The position numbers and the translations under genes are program-made. The notes under the pieces were generated by a model that ran no database searches, had not been told where the DNA came from, and worked only from the letters and a program-made list of their open reading frames with translations. Of a DNA stretch of 64,000 nucleotides, positions 18,086 to 27,570 are shown piece by piece. Every line of letters starts with the position of its first letter. Positions within the stretch are counted from its first letter, which is position 1. Source of the stretch: JAUIET01 sp045106985 (GTDB taxonomy: Bacteria; Pseudomonadota; Gammaproteobacteria; Pseudomonadales; JAUIET01); assembly GCA_045106985.1 (NCBI GenBank), contig JBGCFQ010000033.1, positions 54,131 to 118,130 on the forward strand. The letters run 5' to 3'.

Positions 18086-19564
18086 GTGAGTGAGGAGATA
18101 CTCATCAATGTAACGCCTGTAGAAACACGCGTTGCTTTGGTTGAAAACGGTATGCTGCAAGAGGTGCACATCGAGCGCGCCATGCGCCGAGGCATTGTTG
18201 GCAACATCTATAGTGGCAAAGTGGTGAGAGTTCTACCAGGCATGCAGGCTGCGTTTGTAGAAAACGGCTTAACGCGGGCCAGTTTTATTCACGCTAACGA
18301 CATTGTTAGCCTGGACGACGATGGCATAGAAGACAGAAACGTCGCGCCGCCGTTGATTCAAGAAGCATTGCGTGAAGGAGAGAAGCTCCAGGTTCAGATC
18401 ATTAAAGAGCCTATCGGGACAAAGGGCGCGAGACTGTCGACCCATATGTCAATATCGTCTCGTTTTCTGGTTTATATGCCACGCACTAACCACATCGGCA
18501 TATCCCAACGTATTGAAGATGACGTTGAAAAGGATCGCTTGCGCGCCGCAGTTGAAGCCGCGATAGTCAGTGAAGGCTTAAGTGGGCAAGGCGGGTTTAT
18601 CGTGCGTACAGTTGGTGAAGGTGCCAGCGAGGAAGATATTCGTTCCGACATGCGTTTTCTGAAACGACTATGGGCTTCGATAGCTAATCGAATTGGCAGC
18701 GAACCAACCCCCTCTATATTGTACGAAGATCTTGCGCTTTATCTGCGAACAATGCGCGATATGGTGCGTCCCAATTTAGAAAAAATCCGCGTAGATTCTG
18801 AGGAAACTTTCGAAAAAATTCGCCAATTCGCGACTGATTTTATACCCGAGGTTAGCAGTTCGATCGAGCTGTATCGCGGAGAGCGACCTATATTTGATCT
18901 TTACGGCATTGAAGACGAAATACAAAAAGCGTTGAGCCGCAAAGTTCAATTGAAATCTGGCGGCTATCTGATTTTGGATCAGACGGAGGCAATGACCACC
19001 ATTGATGTTAATACCGGCGCCTTCGTCGGACATCGAAATCTTGAAGAAACGATCTACAAGACCAACTTGGAAGCCGCTCAGGCCCTAGCGCGCCAACTAA
19101 GGGTTCGTAACCTTGGAGGCATGATCATTATCGACTTTATCGATATGAATGAGGAGGAGCATCGGCGCCATGTGATCCGTACCTTGGAGAAGGCATTGGC
19201 ACGGGATCACGCAAAAACGGCCATTAGCGAAATCTCTGATCTAGGGCTAGTGCAGATGACTCGCAAGAGAACCCGTGAGAGCCTGGAGCAAAGCCTGTGC
19301 GAACCTTGTAACGCGTGCCAGGGCAGGGGAACGTTAAAATCGGCTGAAACGGTTTGCTATGAAGTGTTTCGGGAGATACTTCGTGAGGCCAGAACCTACG
19401 AGAATGACAGCTACCTGGTGCTGGCCTCACAAGCCGTGGTTGATCGGCTCTTGGATGAAGAGTCGCACAGCGTGGCTGATTTAGAAGAATTTACCGGCAA
19501 GAACATCAAATTTCAGGTAGAACTTATGTATACCCAGGAACAGTTTGACGTTATTTTACTCTAA
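18086..19564 (+). CDS. rng: Ribonuclease G
   Basis: RNase G is a single-strand endoribonuclease of the RNase E/G family that trims the 5' end of 16S rRNA and cuts some mRNAs. The N-terminal LINVTPVETRVALVENG, the S1 domain (RRGIVGNIYSGKVVRVLPGMQAAFV), the catalytic DNase-like region with MTTIDVNTGAFVG and IIIDFIDM, and the zinc-link CEPCNACQGRG are present. GTG 18086 has AGGGGG seven bases upstream and gives the family-like start MSEEILINV; ATG 18068 is in frame and immediately follows the mreD stop. There is no C-terminal scaffold, which separates it from RNase E. Confidence 0.95.
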   Translation: MSEEILINVTPVETRVALVENGMLQEVHIERAMRRGIVGNIYSGKVVRVLPGMQAAFVENGLTRASFIHANDIVSLDDDGIEDRNVAPPLIQEALREGEKLQVQIIKEPIGTKGARLSTHMSISSRFLVYMPRTNHIGISQRIEDDVEKDRLRAAVEAAIVSEGLSGQGGFIVRTVGEGASEEDIRSDMRFLKRLWASIANRIGSEPTPSILYEDLALYLRTMRDMVRPNLEKIRVDSEETFEKIRQFATDFIPEVSSSIELYRGERPIFDLYGIEDEIQKALSRKVQLKSGGYLILDQTEAMTTIDVNTGAFVGHRNLEETIYKTNLEAAQALARQLRVRNLGGMIIIDFIDMNEEEHRRHVIRTLEKALARDHAKTAISEISDLGLVQMTRKRTRESLEQSLCEPCNACQGRGTLKSAETVCYEVFREILREARTYENDSYLVLASQAVVDRLLDEESHSVADLEEFTGKNIKFQVELMYTQEQFDVILL

Positions 19565-19651
19565 GGAAAGATACTAACGGCTATGCTGGGTTGGTTTCTG
19601 TTCATGTTGCTACAGATACACTGATACTCAGCGCCATCACGTGAAAGACAT

Positions 19652-22600
19652 ATGTTACTTCGTTCTTTGAATCTTATCCGTCGTACAGTGCTTGGCATTG
19701 CGCTTTTGATATTGATTCTGGCTGCATTGGTAGCGAGTCTGGGCCGCTATTTTGTGCCGTATCTGAGCGACTACAGAGAGCCGGTTTTGGCTTGGCTCAA
19801 TCAGTCCGCTCCTTTTGAAATTGCCGCCGCTGAATTGACCGGTGATTGGCATCGTCTATCGCCGACCATTGCTGTACGAGACCTTCATTTGGGTCCTAAA
19901 TCCACGGGTCTTCACGTCGACCGCGCTACAGTTACTCTAAACCTGGCTTACAGCCTCTGGAAGGGTAAGCTGGTGTTTGACCAGCTGCACTTTTCGGGGA
20001 CGACTATCGACCTTTTAGAGGCGGAGAATGGTCAGTGGGCATTGCGGGCGGACTGGCTGCCCAAAAACAGGCCGCCTTCGAAGCTTGTCTCAGTCGAGGC
20101 TCTTTATTCAGGCTTGGATCGTTTTATAGTTAAAGCCGCCCGCTTAAACCTGCATCGCAGCAACGGTAAATTGATTGTTGTCGATCACTTAAATATTGAT
20201 TACACGAAACAAGGCAATGAATGGCGTATTCGTAGTGATGGTTTGCCAGACAAGTCGCCACTGCCACTTAATATGGTGGTTGAAGGCATAGGGCTGCCCC
20301 AACATGATGACTTTTCTGCGCGTGCTTACACATTGATAAATGGCTTTGATGTAAGCCCCTATTTAAGCAGGGCGAGTTACAGAGGCTGGACGCCTGAGTT
20401 GCCACGCTTCGATGGCAAGTTGTGGCTGGATTTTCATCGTGGTGGTCGCGTTTTGCTGCAAGGAGTTCTGGATTTACAAGATATGCGTTTCAACCACGAG
20501 GATGGTCGGCAAAGCATCGACATACCTGAGTTAAAAACTCAATTTAAGTTTGCCTTGGGAGAGGGCAATAAACCTTCTGTTTGGTTGCGAGATCTGTCGA
20601 TCACGCTTAATGATGAAGTGATCACCTTCGAGCAAGCGAACCTTCTGCCTAGTGAAGACGGCTTGTTGGCCAGTTTTGATTCTATTGAGGTGAACCCAGT
20701 ATTACACCTGCTCCGTCGGTTTGAAGTGCTGCCTGAAAAGGCTCAGGAGGCTCTCGCCATTCTCGACCCTGGCGGAGAGCTGCACGATATTACCTTGTTC
20801 ATACCCGAAGGCGCCAAGCTGGATGATATGCAAGTAGCGGCGGGCTTACGTAATGTGAGTGTTAAGCCGTGGAAAGGTGCGCCAGGCGTGGAGAACTTAA
20901 GCGGCCAAATTTTCGCGCAAACCAAGGGTGGTGTTGTGGAGATTAGTAGCAATGATTTGGCAATGCGCTTTCCTAAACTGTTTCATCAACCGCTTTCTTT
21001 TGCCGACAGTGCCGGACCAATTGAATGGGTGATAAGGGAGAAAATATTTGAGGTTCGTTCGGGTAAAATAGAGTTGGCAGGCAAGCTGGGCCAGGCCAGT
21101 GCGTTTCTTAAGCTCGAGATACCGCTAAAGAAAGAGTACAACTTAGATCCGGAAATGGATTTGCAGATTGCTCTAGAGAATTCCAAGGGCCGCTTTCGCG
21201 ACAAATTCATCCCTTACACCTTAGACCAGAAGCTTCAGGACTGGATTGCGCGGAGTATTGTTAGTGCCGATGTAAACGAGGCTGCATTTATTTATCGCGG
21301 ATCTCTAGCAAAGAACTCGAATTTGAAAAAGACCATTCAGTTGTATATCGACTCCAGCAATGCCGAAGTTGATTATGACCCCGCTTGGCCTGCTGCGCAT
21401 AGAGTCAGCGCTAAAGTGTTTATTGATGACAACAGAGTGTTAGGTGAAGCAAGTAAAGGTGAAATAAGCGGGCTGGCTCTTGGCAATGCGCGTATTCGCT
21501 ATGTGCCTCAAAGTAGAGGGCCAGGCGGTAAAATTCGAATAAGCTCCAATATAAGCGGCGAAGTTGCCCACGGCCTAGAGTTTTTGCTCGATTCGCCTAT
21601 CAAAGATCAGCTAAATGGTGCGCTTGACGATTGGTACGCTGCTGGAAAGCTGAGTGGAAGCGTTCGAACAACGATTCCCATAGGTTTTAAAAGCCCAGAA
21701 GATGTTCAGTTACGCGCGCGTTTGCACAGCGCTGAGTTGGGTGATGATCGGTTAAACCTGGCTTTTCGAGACTTGAATGGACCTCTGCGTTACACCAGTG
21801 CGAAAGGGCTGCATTCAGCCGGTATTGTTGGCACGTTTTGGGATGATTCAATGGCGGCTACAATTGTATCTAGTCAAAATGCCGAGTCAGGCGCAGCGTC
21901 CACTGGCTGGCTAACGGAGGTGAATGTAAAAGGCAGTAGTAACGGTGCAGCCGTTTTTGATTGGCTAAAGATACCACTTCGCGATTTTGTCGAGGGCGAG
22001 TTTGAGTACACCGCTAAATTGAGCCTGGGCGGGGGCGATTCCCAGTTGCGCATGAGTACAAATTTTGAAGGAATGAGCTCGCGACTTCCTCCGCCTTTTG
22101 CTAAGGAAGCGAGCCAAGGTATGTTGACAGACGTGCGGATGTTTCTTGATGACGATCCATTGCGCCTTCGTATTCAGCTTGCCGAACACACTAAGGCGGC
22201 GTTAGTGTTGCACAAGAACTCGCCATTTACTGGAACCGTTAGTTTCGGCGCTCAACAGCAGCCAAGTTATGCGAAAGACAGTATTCGCCTAGTAGGTAGC
22301 ATAGATGCGTTCGATTTGGCGTCAACCCTTGAGGTTGTGGAGTTTATCTCAAATGGCGATAGTGATGGCGGAGCTAACTCTAGCGCCGAAGACAATACTT
22401 TGCCTACTGTCTATGCGCAGAATTTGTTGCTTAAAAAAGCGAGCGCCTTTGGGAACGAATTTGCTGACTTAACAGCGGCCGTTGCGAGTCATGGACGCGC
22501 CTGGACTTTTGCTGTATCCGGTAAAGACGTCGCTGGGCGCGCAACCTATGATGCGGAGCGTTCGCTTGCTCTGGATATCTCTCTAGACCATCTGTATCTG

Positions 22601-23602
22601 CTGACAGAGACTAATGAGTTGGAATTGCCTACAGAAGGTGCAGCTGATACGGATCTGTTAGCCGACTGGTACCCCTCAGATCTACCCGAGATGCAATTTA
22701 AACTTGCTGATCTAAAGGTGAATGGAGAACCCTACGGACGATGGTCATTCGAGACAAGCAAAATACAGCACGGCGTAATGTTTCGAAATCTTGATGCCAA
22801 TAGCCGCGGCCTGCAAATTGCCGGCACGCCTGAACAGCCTGCGTTTCTTCGCTGGAAGCGTGTGGGTGATCAGCAGCAGACAGAGTTCAACGGTGTGCTG
22901 AGTTGTTCGGATTTAGGCGCTGTATTGGAAGCCTGGGAGTATGCTGCGGCAATGCGCAGCAAGAGTTGTCGTTTTGGCGCTGAGTTGTCCTGGTATGGGT
23001 CGCCATTGGACCTGGAGCTGGCACAAATGGAAGGTCGGGTAGATATAGCCTTAAATAACGGTCAGTTTCTGGAAACGAATTCGACAGCCAACGCACTTCG
23101 CATATTCAGTTTGTTTAACTTCGATACTTTATTACGGCGCCTGCAATTCCGGTTTGACGACGTGTTTAACCGCGGCCTCAGCTATGATCAAATCAGTGGT
23201 GAGTTTCTGTTAACTAACGGCATGCTTAATATTCAGAAGCCTTTTGATGTAAAAGGACCTTCGTCAAGGCTGCAGATGACGGGTTCGTTGGATTTGGTTA
23301 ACGAAACAGTAGACACGAGAATGGTGGCTACGTTGCCGATAAGCAGTAACTTACCCTGGGTGGCTGCTTTGGCTGGCGGCCTTCCTATGGCGGCCGGTGT
23401 TTATGTGGCTGGTAAGATTTTCCAGAAACCAATGGAAAAGCTATCGAGCGCTTCCTACGAGGTTACGGGAAGCTGGGACGACCCGACAATCAAGCTGCAG
23501 CGCATTTTTGATGATGACGCTCGTAAATCTTCTGGGACCGTTGCTGCTGAACCCGAATCTGCTGTGCCGCAAGGCGGCTCAGATCCAGCCTCCTCCCCCT
23601 AG
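19652..23602 (+). CDS. yhdP: YhdP, AsmA-like giant envelope protein
   Basis: The 1316-residue product has one N-terminal transmembrane helix (about residues 13-35) and a long periplasmic part made of beta-strand repeats, with the C-terminal AsmA-like/DUF3971 segment (SGEFLLTNGMLNIQKPF, then a short hydrophobic WVAALAGGLPMAAGVYVAG). In E. coli YhdP is one of the bridge-like proteins that move phospholipid between the two membranes. Length is close to E. coli YhdP (1266). It follows rng by about 90 bp in the usual rng-yhdP order. The tldD gene that commonly comes next is absent and darP is convergent instead. Confidence 0.92.
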   Translation: MLLRSLNLIRRTVLGIALLILILAALVASLGRYFVPYLSDYREPVLAWLNQSAPFEIAAAELTGDWHRLSPTIAVRDLHLGPKSTGLHVDRATVTLNLAYSLWKGKLVFDQLHFSGTTIDLLEAENGQWALRADWLPKNRPPSKLVSVEALYSGLDRFIVKAARLNLHRSNGKLIVVDHLNIDYTKQGNEWRIRSDGLPDKSPLPLNMVVEGIGLPQHDDFSARAYTLINGFDVSPYLSRASYRGWTPELPRFDGKLWLDFHRGGRVLLQGVLDLQDMRFNHEDGRQSIDIPELKTQFKFALGEGNKPSVWLRDLSITLNDEVITFEQANLLPSEDGLLASFDSIEVNPVLHLLRRFEVLPEKAQEALAILDPGGELHDITLFIPEGAKLDDMQVAAGLRNVSVKPWKGAPGVENLSGQIFAQTKGGVVEISSNDLAMRFPKLFHQPLSFADSAGPIEWVIREKIFEVRSGKIELAGKLGQASAFLKLEIPLKKEYNLDPEMDLQIALENSKGRFRDKFIPYTLDQKLQDWIARSIVSADVNEAAFIYRGSLAKNSNLKKTIQLYIDSSNAEVDYDPAWPAAHRVSAKVFIDDNRVLGEASKGEISGLALGNARIRYVPQSRGPGGKIRISSNISGEVAHGLEFLLDSPIKDQLNGALDDWYAAGKLSGSVRTTIPIGFKSPEDVQLRARLHSAELGDDRLNLAFRDLNGPLRYTSAKGLHSAGIVGTFWDDSMAATIVSSQNAESGAASTGWLTEVNVKGSSNGAAVFDWLKIPLRDFVEGEFEYTAKLSLGGGDSQLRMSTNFEGMSSRLPPPFAKEASQGMLTDVRMFLDDDPLRLRIQLAEHTKAALVLHKNSPFTGTVSFGAQQQPSYAKDSIRLVGSIDAFDLASTLEVVEFISNGDSDGGANSSAEDNTLPTVYAQNLLLKKASAFGNEFADLTAAVASHGRAWTFAVSGKDVAGRATYDAERSLALDISLDHLYLLTETNELELPTEGAADTDLLADWYPSDLPEMQFKLADLKVNGEPYGRWSFETSKIQHGVMFRNLDANSRGLQIAGTPEQPAFLRWKRVGDQQQTEFNGVLSCSDLGAVLEAWEYAAAMRSKSCRFGAELSWYGSPLDLELAQMEGRVDIALNNGQFLETNSTANALRIFSLFNFDTLLRRLQFRFDDVFNRGLSYDQISGEFLLTNGMLNIQKPFDVKGPSSRLQMTGSLDLVNETVDTRMVATLPISSNLPWVAALAGGLPMAAGVYVAGKIFQKPMEKLSSASYEVTGSWDDPTIKLQRIFDDDARKSSGTVAAEPESAVPQGGSDPASSP

Positions 23603-23641
23603 GGTAACACGCTTTGGCGCGCACGTGCAGTCGAAACTAAG

Positions 23642-24175
23642 CTAACTCGGTAGCTCCCGTAGGTATTTGAACAGCTTTCTGGCACTTGCTGGCGGTTTAT
23701 CGTGCTGGCTTTCTCTTTGAGCATTTCGAGCTAACTGATTTAACAATTGACGATCGGCTTCCGGAAAGGCGTTTAGGGTGGCCTCAATACCGGCCGTTCG
23801 GTCGCTAAGAATCAAGTCCCGAAGTTTTTCCAGGCGCTGAAATTCCAGGGCTTGCTCGCGGCTACCCATATTGAGTTTATCAATCGCGCTTTGAATACCG
23901 CTTACGTCAATTTCGCGCAAACGCTTGGCGAGAAACCGTAGCTCGCGTCGGCGTGCTTCTTTGTGCGGCATTCTGCGAACGCGTTTTACGACTTCGGTAA
24001 TGTATTCATCTAGCGGGACGGTAGCCAAGTGTTTTGCAGACAAGTCGCAGACCGCTTCCCCAAGGTAGAACAAGTCCATCATTTCGCGTTTTATTTGCGA
24101 CTTACTCTTCTCTTCCAGGTTCTCGTCATCGAAATCGGGGCTGTTTTCTTGGTTTTGGTCTTGGTTTTTGCTCAT
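23642..24175 (-). CDS. darP: DarP (YjgA), 50S subunit biogenesis factor
   Basis: The 177-residue helical, highly charged protein has the family segments KSQIKREM, LFYLGEAVCDLS and RMPHKEARRRELRFLAKRLR. DarP binds late 50S precursors and promotes folding of the peptidyl-transferase region. The N-terminal 25 residues are acidic and Gln/Asn-rich, as in homologues. It lies five bases downstream of the mgtE stop and is probably the last gene of the minus-strand transcript. Confidence 0.93.
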   Translation of the reverse strand: MSKNQDQNQENSPDFDDENLEEKSKSQIKREMMDLFYLGEAVCDLSAKHLATVPLDEYITEVVKRVRRMPHKEARRRELRFLAKRLREIDVSGIQSAIDKLNMGSREQALEFQRLEKLRDLILSDRTAGIEATLNAFPEADRQLLNQLARNAQRESQHDKPPASARKLFKYLRELPS

Positions 24176-24179
24176 GGGT

Positions 24180-25568
24180 TTACATATAAAACAGTGTGGC
24201 CAGGCCGAGGAAGGAGACGAAGCCTACTACATCGGTGATTGTTGTGAGTACGACGGTGCCTGCTAGCGCAGGGTCAACTTTCATTGCTCTTAGTAGCATA
24301 GGTAATAAAACGCCCGCTAAGGCCGACGTGACAAGGTTTATCAGCATGGCCATGGCGATCACGATGCCTATTCTATTGTCATCGAACCACAGTGTGGCTA
24401 CCACTGCGACGACGACAGACCAGAGCATGCCGTTGATAGCCGCTACCATCAACTCGCGATTCAGTAGCCAGCGCACATTGGTGCGGCTAATCTGTCCCAG
24501 TGCCATTCCGCGTACCATGATTGTCAGTGTTTGGCTGCCGGCCACGCCGCCCATACTGGCGACGATCGGCATGAGAATTGCCAATGCGACTACTTGTTCA
24601 ATTGTTTCATGATAGATATTTATCGCAGCGGCGGCGATAAATGCGGTAATCAGGTTAAGCCCTAACCACAAAGCGCGCCTGGGTGCGGCCTTATATACGC
24701 GGCTGAAGGTATCTTCGTCGTCGCCCAAGCCAGCCATGCTCATCAATGAGTGGTCGGCGTCCTCAATAATCACATCTACAACGTCGTCGATGGTGATTCG
24801 CCCAAGCAGTTTGTTGCTGCTATCGTCAATGACGGGGGCTGAGATCCAATCATGGCGTTCGAATAGGGACGCTACCTCACTATCGGACATGCTGGCTGGA
24901 ATCGCCTCTATGCCGGTCTGCATTAACTCGCGCACTGTCATGCCGGGGTCGCTGACAAGAACCCGACGCAAAGGCAGCAAGCCAAGGAACTCATCTTTTC
25001 TATTGACGACAATAAGCGTGTCGGTAAAGCGCGGAATTTCTTCATGGCGTCTCAGGTACCTGAGTACTAATTCCATGGTATGACTTGGCCGCACAGTAAT
25101 TGTGTCGGTATTCATCAAGCCGCCGGCCGTTTCTTCATCGTATGGCAGCATTAATTCGAGACGCTGACGATCCTGTGCGTCCATGGACTGCAGAACTTCG
25201 TCTAGGACATCTTCCGGTAGCTGCTGCAGGATGTCGACTAGATCATCGGTCTCAAGACCTTCTGTAACCGTTAACAGTTCTGCGGCATTCATCTCGCTTA
25301 GGAACTGCTCACCGACCTCGTCATTCACTTCCTGAAGGATCTCGCCTTCTTTTTCTATATCAATCAGTTGCCAAAGAATTTGGCGCTTGTTTGGTGGGGA
25401 CGATTCTAGTAGGTCGGCTACTTCTGACGCAGGTAGACCATTAAGCATACGGCGCACTTGCACGAATGTGCCACTGTTCAGTGCCTCATTCAGCGCGTCG
25501 ATCTGCATAGTTTTGGTTTGTGCTTCGCTACTTTGCACTGCTTTAGGTCCGTTTCTACTCGCCTTCAT
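24180..25568 (-). CDS. mgtE: MgtE-type magnesium transporter
   Basis: The 462-residue protein has the MgtE layout: an N-terminal alpha-superhelical domain (about residues 25-150, with DLLESSPPNKRQILWQL and LMLPYDEETAGGLMNTD), two CBS domains (about 150-275) that sense cytosolic magnesium, and five transmembrane helices (about 300-462) with PIVASMGGVAGSQTLTIMVRG. It is a gated Mg2+ channel of the inner membrane. The ATG overlaps the end of the ptsO frame by 14 bases; Met21 is a possible later start. Its position after rapZ-ptsO matches other gammaproteobacteria. Confidence 0.95.
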   Translation of the reverse strand: MKASRNGPKAVQSSEAQTKTMQIDALNEALNSGTFVQVRRMLNGLPASEVADLLESSPPNKRQILWQLIDIEKEGEILQEVNDEVGEQFLSEMNAAELLTVTEGLETDDLVDILQQLPEDVLDEVLQSMDAQDRQRLELMLPYDEETAGGLMNTDTITVRPSHTMELVLRYLRRHEEIPRFTDTLIVVNRKDEFLGLLPLRRVLVSDPGMTVRELMQTGIEAIPASMSDSEVASLFERHDWISAPVIDDSSNKLLGRITIDDVVDVIIEDADHSLMSMAGLGDDEDTFSRVYKAAPRRALWLGLNLITAFIAAAAINIYHETIEQVVALAILMPIVASMGGVAGSQTLTIMVRGMALGQISRTNVRWLLNRELMVAAINGMLWSVVVAVVATLWFDDNRIGIVIAMAMLINLVTSALAGVLLPMLLRAMKVDPALAGTVVLTTITDVVGFVSFLGLATLFYM

Positions 25569-25830
25569 CGAAGCGATTGTTGATTAGCGTTGAAATGGCC
25601 TCCCAAGCCTGTTGCTCATCGCTACCTGAAATATCGAACTGCAGTATGCTTCCTTTGGCGGCCGCTAGCAGCATAACTGACATGATACTCTTACCATCAA
25701 CAGGCTTGCTGTCTTTCGTTATTTTGATTTCGGACCCGTACGCCGCGCAAACGGCAACCAGCTTGGCTGCAGCTCGAGCGTGCAGCCCCAGTTTGTTGAT
25801 GATTTCAATTTTCTCGCTTACCACTAGCAA
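25555..25830 (-). CDS. ptsO: Phosphocarrier NPr of the nitrogen PTS
   Basis: NPr passes phosphate from EI-Ntr to EIIA-Ntr. The phospho-acceptor His is in NKLGLHARAAAKLV (His17 from the TTG start), and the regulatory-serine region KSIMSVMLLAA follows. There is no TTG-independent ATG; the product starts at TTG 25830 or GTG 25824. It lies five bases after rapZ and near ptsN and rpoN. Confidence 0.93.
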   Translation of the reverse strand: MLVVSEKIEIINKLGLHARAAAKLVAVCAAYGSEIKITKDSKPVDGKSIMSVMLLAAAKGSILQFDISGSDEQQAWEAISTLINNRFDEGE

Positions 25831-25835
25831 TGCGC

Positions 25836-26726
25836 CTAATGAGCTGAACGTTTCAATTCACGATGCCGTACTTGTACATTGTCGAACAAGCGTGAAAAGT
25901 GTCGCATCATGCGTTCGCTCATGTATACAGAGCGGTGTTGCCCTCCGGTGCAACCGATGCCAACAGTGATGTAGCTTCGGTTATTGGCCTGAAATTCGGG
26001 TAACCAGCGCTCCAGATAGGTGGCAATGTCGCTGAACATGCTATTAACGGTTTCCTGCTCTTCTAGGAAATTAATGACGCCCTCGTCAAGCCCGGTTTGC
26101 GTTCGGAGGTCTTTACTCCAATAAGGATTCGGTAAACAGCGAACGTCATACACCATGTCAGCATCGGTGGGTACGCCGCGTTTAAATCCGAATGATTCGA
26201 ACAATATCGCCATGCCCCCAACTTTTTCGCCAATCACTCTTTGGCGAACTATGTCACGCAACTCATAGATGTTCATTTGGCTGGTTTCTATGGTCAGCGT
26301 TGCGCCGTTAGCGATAGGCGCCAGTAGTTCCTTTTCTGCCTCTAGCGCTTCCTGAAGGGCAGTGAATCGATTACTGAGAGGGTGCTTACGGCGAGTTTCA
26401 CTGAAGCGTTTGATCAACTCTTCACTGTTGGCGTCCAGGTAGATTACTTCGGTGTTTACGGTTTCTGCGAAACCTTCTAGTAACTCTTCAAATTGCTGTA
26501 AATCCACCACTGCATTACGCGCATCTATGCAGACAGCAATTCTATCGTATTCCGAAGATTCGCGACTCCGTGTTTGTTCGACAAGTGCTGGCAACAGGCC
26601 CGCTGGCAGGTTATCGATACAGTAGTAGCCTGCGTCTTCAAGAACATGCAATGCTGTTGTTTTACCAGACCCGGAACGGCCGGAGATGATCGCGAGTTGC
26701 TGGCTGTCGGATCGTGAATTCGGCAC
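25836..26726 (-). CDS. rapZ: RNase adapter protein RapZ
   Basis: RapZ binds small RNAs that control amino-sugar synthesis and guides them to RNase E in enterobacteria. Walker A is GRSGSGKT at residues 16-23, and the C-terminal RNA-binding domain with VGIGCTGGQHRSVYMSERM is intact. The length of 296 residues is slightly above E. coli (284). It sits between ptsN and ptsO as usual. Whether GlmY/GlmZ-type RNAs exist in this organism cannot be judged from the window. Confidence 0.95.
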   Translation of the reverse strand: MPNSRSDSQQLAIISGRSGSGKTTALHVLEDAGYYCIDNLPAGLLPALVEQTRSRESSEYDRIAVCIDARNAVVDLQQFEELLEGFAETVNTEVIYLDANSEELIKRFSETRRKHPLSNRFTALQEALEAEKELLAPIANGATLTIETSQMNIYELRDIVRQRVIGEKVGGMAILFESFGFKRGVPTDADMVYDVRCLPNPYWSKDLRTQTGLDEGVINFLEEQETVNSMFSDIATYLERWLPEFQANNRSYITVGIGCTGGQHRSVYMSERMMRHFSRLFDNVQVRHRELKRSAH

Positions 26727-26774
26727 CCTAAACTCCTAGCATGACTGAACTAGCTAACTTAACCTGTAATGCGT

Positions 26775-26789
26775 TGAGGTTCAACCTCA
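26775..26789. repeat. Perfect 7-bp palindrome upstream of rapZ
   Basis: TGAGGTTCAACCTCA reads the same on both strands around a central C. It lies 49-63 bp upstream of the rapZ ATG, in the 251-bp gap between ptsN and rapZ, where an operator could act. The rest of that gap shows no gene. Confidence 0.4.
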
Positions 26790-26977
26790 GTCGCCTTTTG
26801 AGTGGCTGTGAGTTGCTGCGAATGTGATGCTATAGCTGTTCGTTTGGTCGCAGACTCCGCCGCGGCGGCATGCGAAGGCAGTGGCTGTCGTAATCCACGC
26901 TGTGGCTCCTTAGTAGCGTAGCTCTGCGGTTTTTTGCAGAAAAAGAAACAGCGCGCCTGCCCAATGTTCGATGGGAG

Positions 26978-27436
26978 CTAAGTTTCTACCGTTGCCATGG
27001 CAGCCGAATATAAGGCCTCAGCGCTTTCGGCAGACCGCAGTTGCTGGCAATACTTGTCGCTACTAAAACGTTGCGCCAGTTCAGCCAATATTTGCAGGTG
27101 TTGATCGTTTGCTTCGCTAGGTACAACCAGTACAAATAAAAGATCAACCGGCTGATTGTCTGGCGCATCAAACTCTATTGGTTTGGATAGAGTGAGTAGT
27201 GCGCCGGTGCACTCTTCGCAGCTGTTGAGCCGGCAGTGAGGAATCGCGATTCCCTGTCCGAGACCGGTGCTGCCCAGTCGCTCTCTAGCCATAAAAGCGT
27301 CGAGAATAAGTTGCATATGAGCTGGATTGTTGCCGCTGACCAGTTGACTCGCCAAAAATTCGAAAACTCTTTTTTTGGAATTGCCGGAGGCCGCATGAAA
27401 CGTGCGCTCCGGCGTTAGTATTTCTGAAAGTTGCAT
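26978..27436 (-). CDS. ptsN: Nitrogen-PTS EIIA component
   Basis: EIIA-Ntr is the terminal acceptor of the nitrogen PTS and regulates potassium uptake and stress responses according to its phosphorylation state. The active-site His67 is in GIAIPHCRL, and LVVPSEANDQHLQILAELAQRF follows as in the family. At 152 residues it has normal length. It is separated from hpf by 134 bp holding three direct repeats and a hairpin, so it may have its own promoter. Confidence 0.95.
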   Translation of the reverse strand: MQLSEILTPERTFHAASGNSKKRVFEFLASQLVSGNNPAHMQLILDAFMARERLGSTGLGQGIAIPHCRLNSCEECTGALLTLSKPIEFDAPDNQPVDLLFVLVVPSEANDQHLQILAELAQRFSSDKYCQQLRSAESAEALYSAAMATVET

Positions 27437-27477
27437 GTCTTACGTAAGTTAGTGCGTTGGAGCTATCTCAATTGCCT

Positions 27478-27538
27478 AAAGCGGGTCAAACAAAGTCCAA
27501 AGCGGGTTAAACAAATCACCCAAAGCGGGCTAAGAAAA
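27478..27538. repeat. Three tandem copies of a 17-bp motif between hpf and ptsN
   Basis: AAAGCGGGTCAAACAAA (27478-27494), AAAGCGGGTTAAACAAA (27499-27515) and AAAGCGGGCTAAGAAAA (27522-27538) start 21 and 23 bp apart, about two helical turns. The first two differ at one base. The third copy also forms a hairpin with GCCCGC just downstream. The array lies in the 134-bp hpf-ptsN gap. Confidence 0.65.
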
Positions 27539-27570
27539 AGTGCCCGCCTTGGCTTGATCAAAATAGCGAT

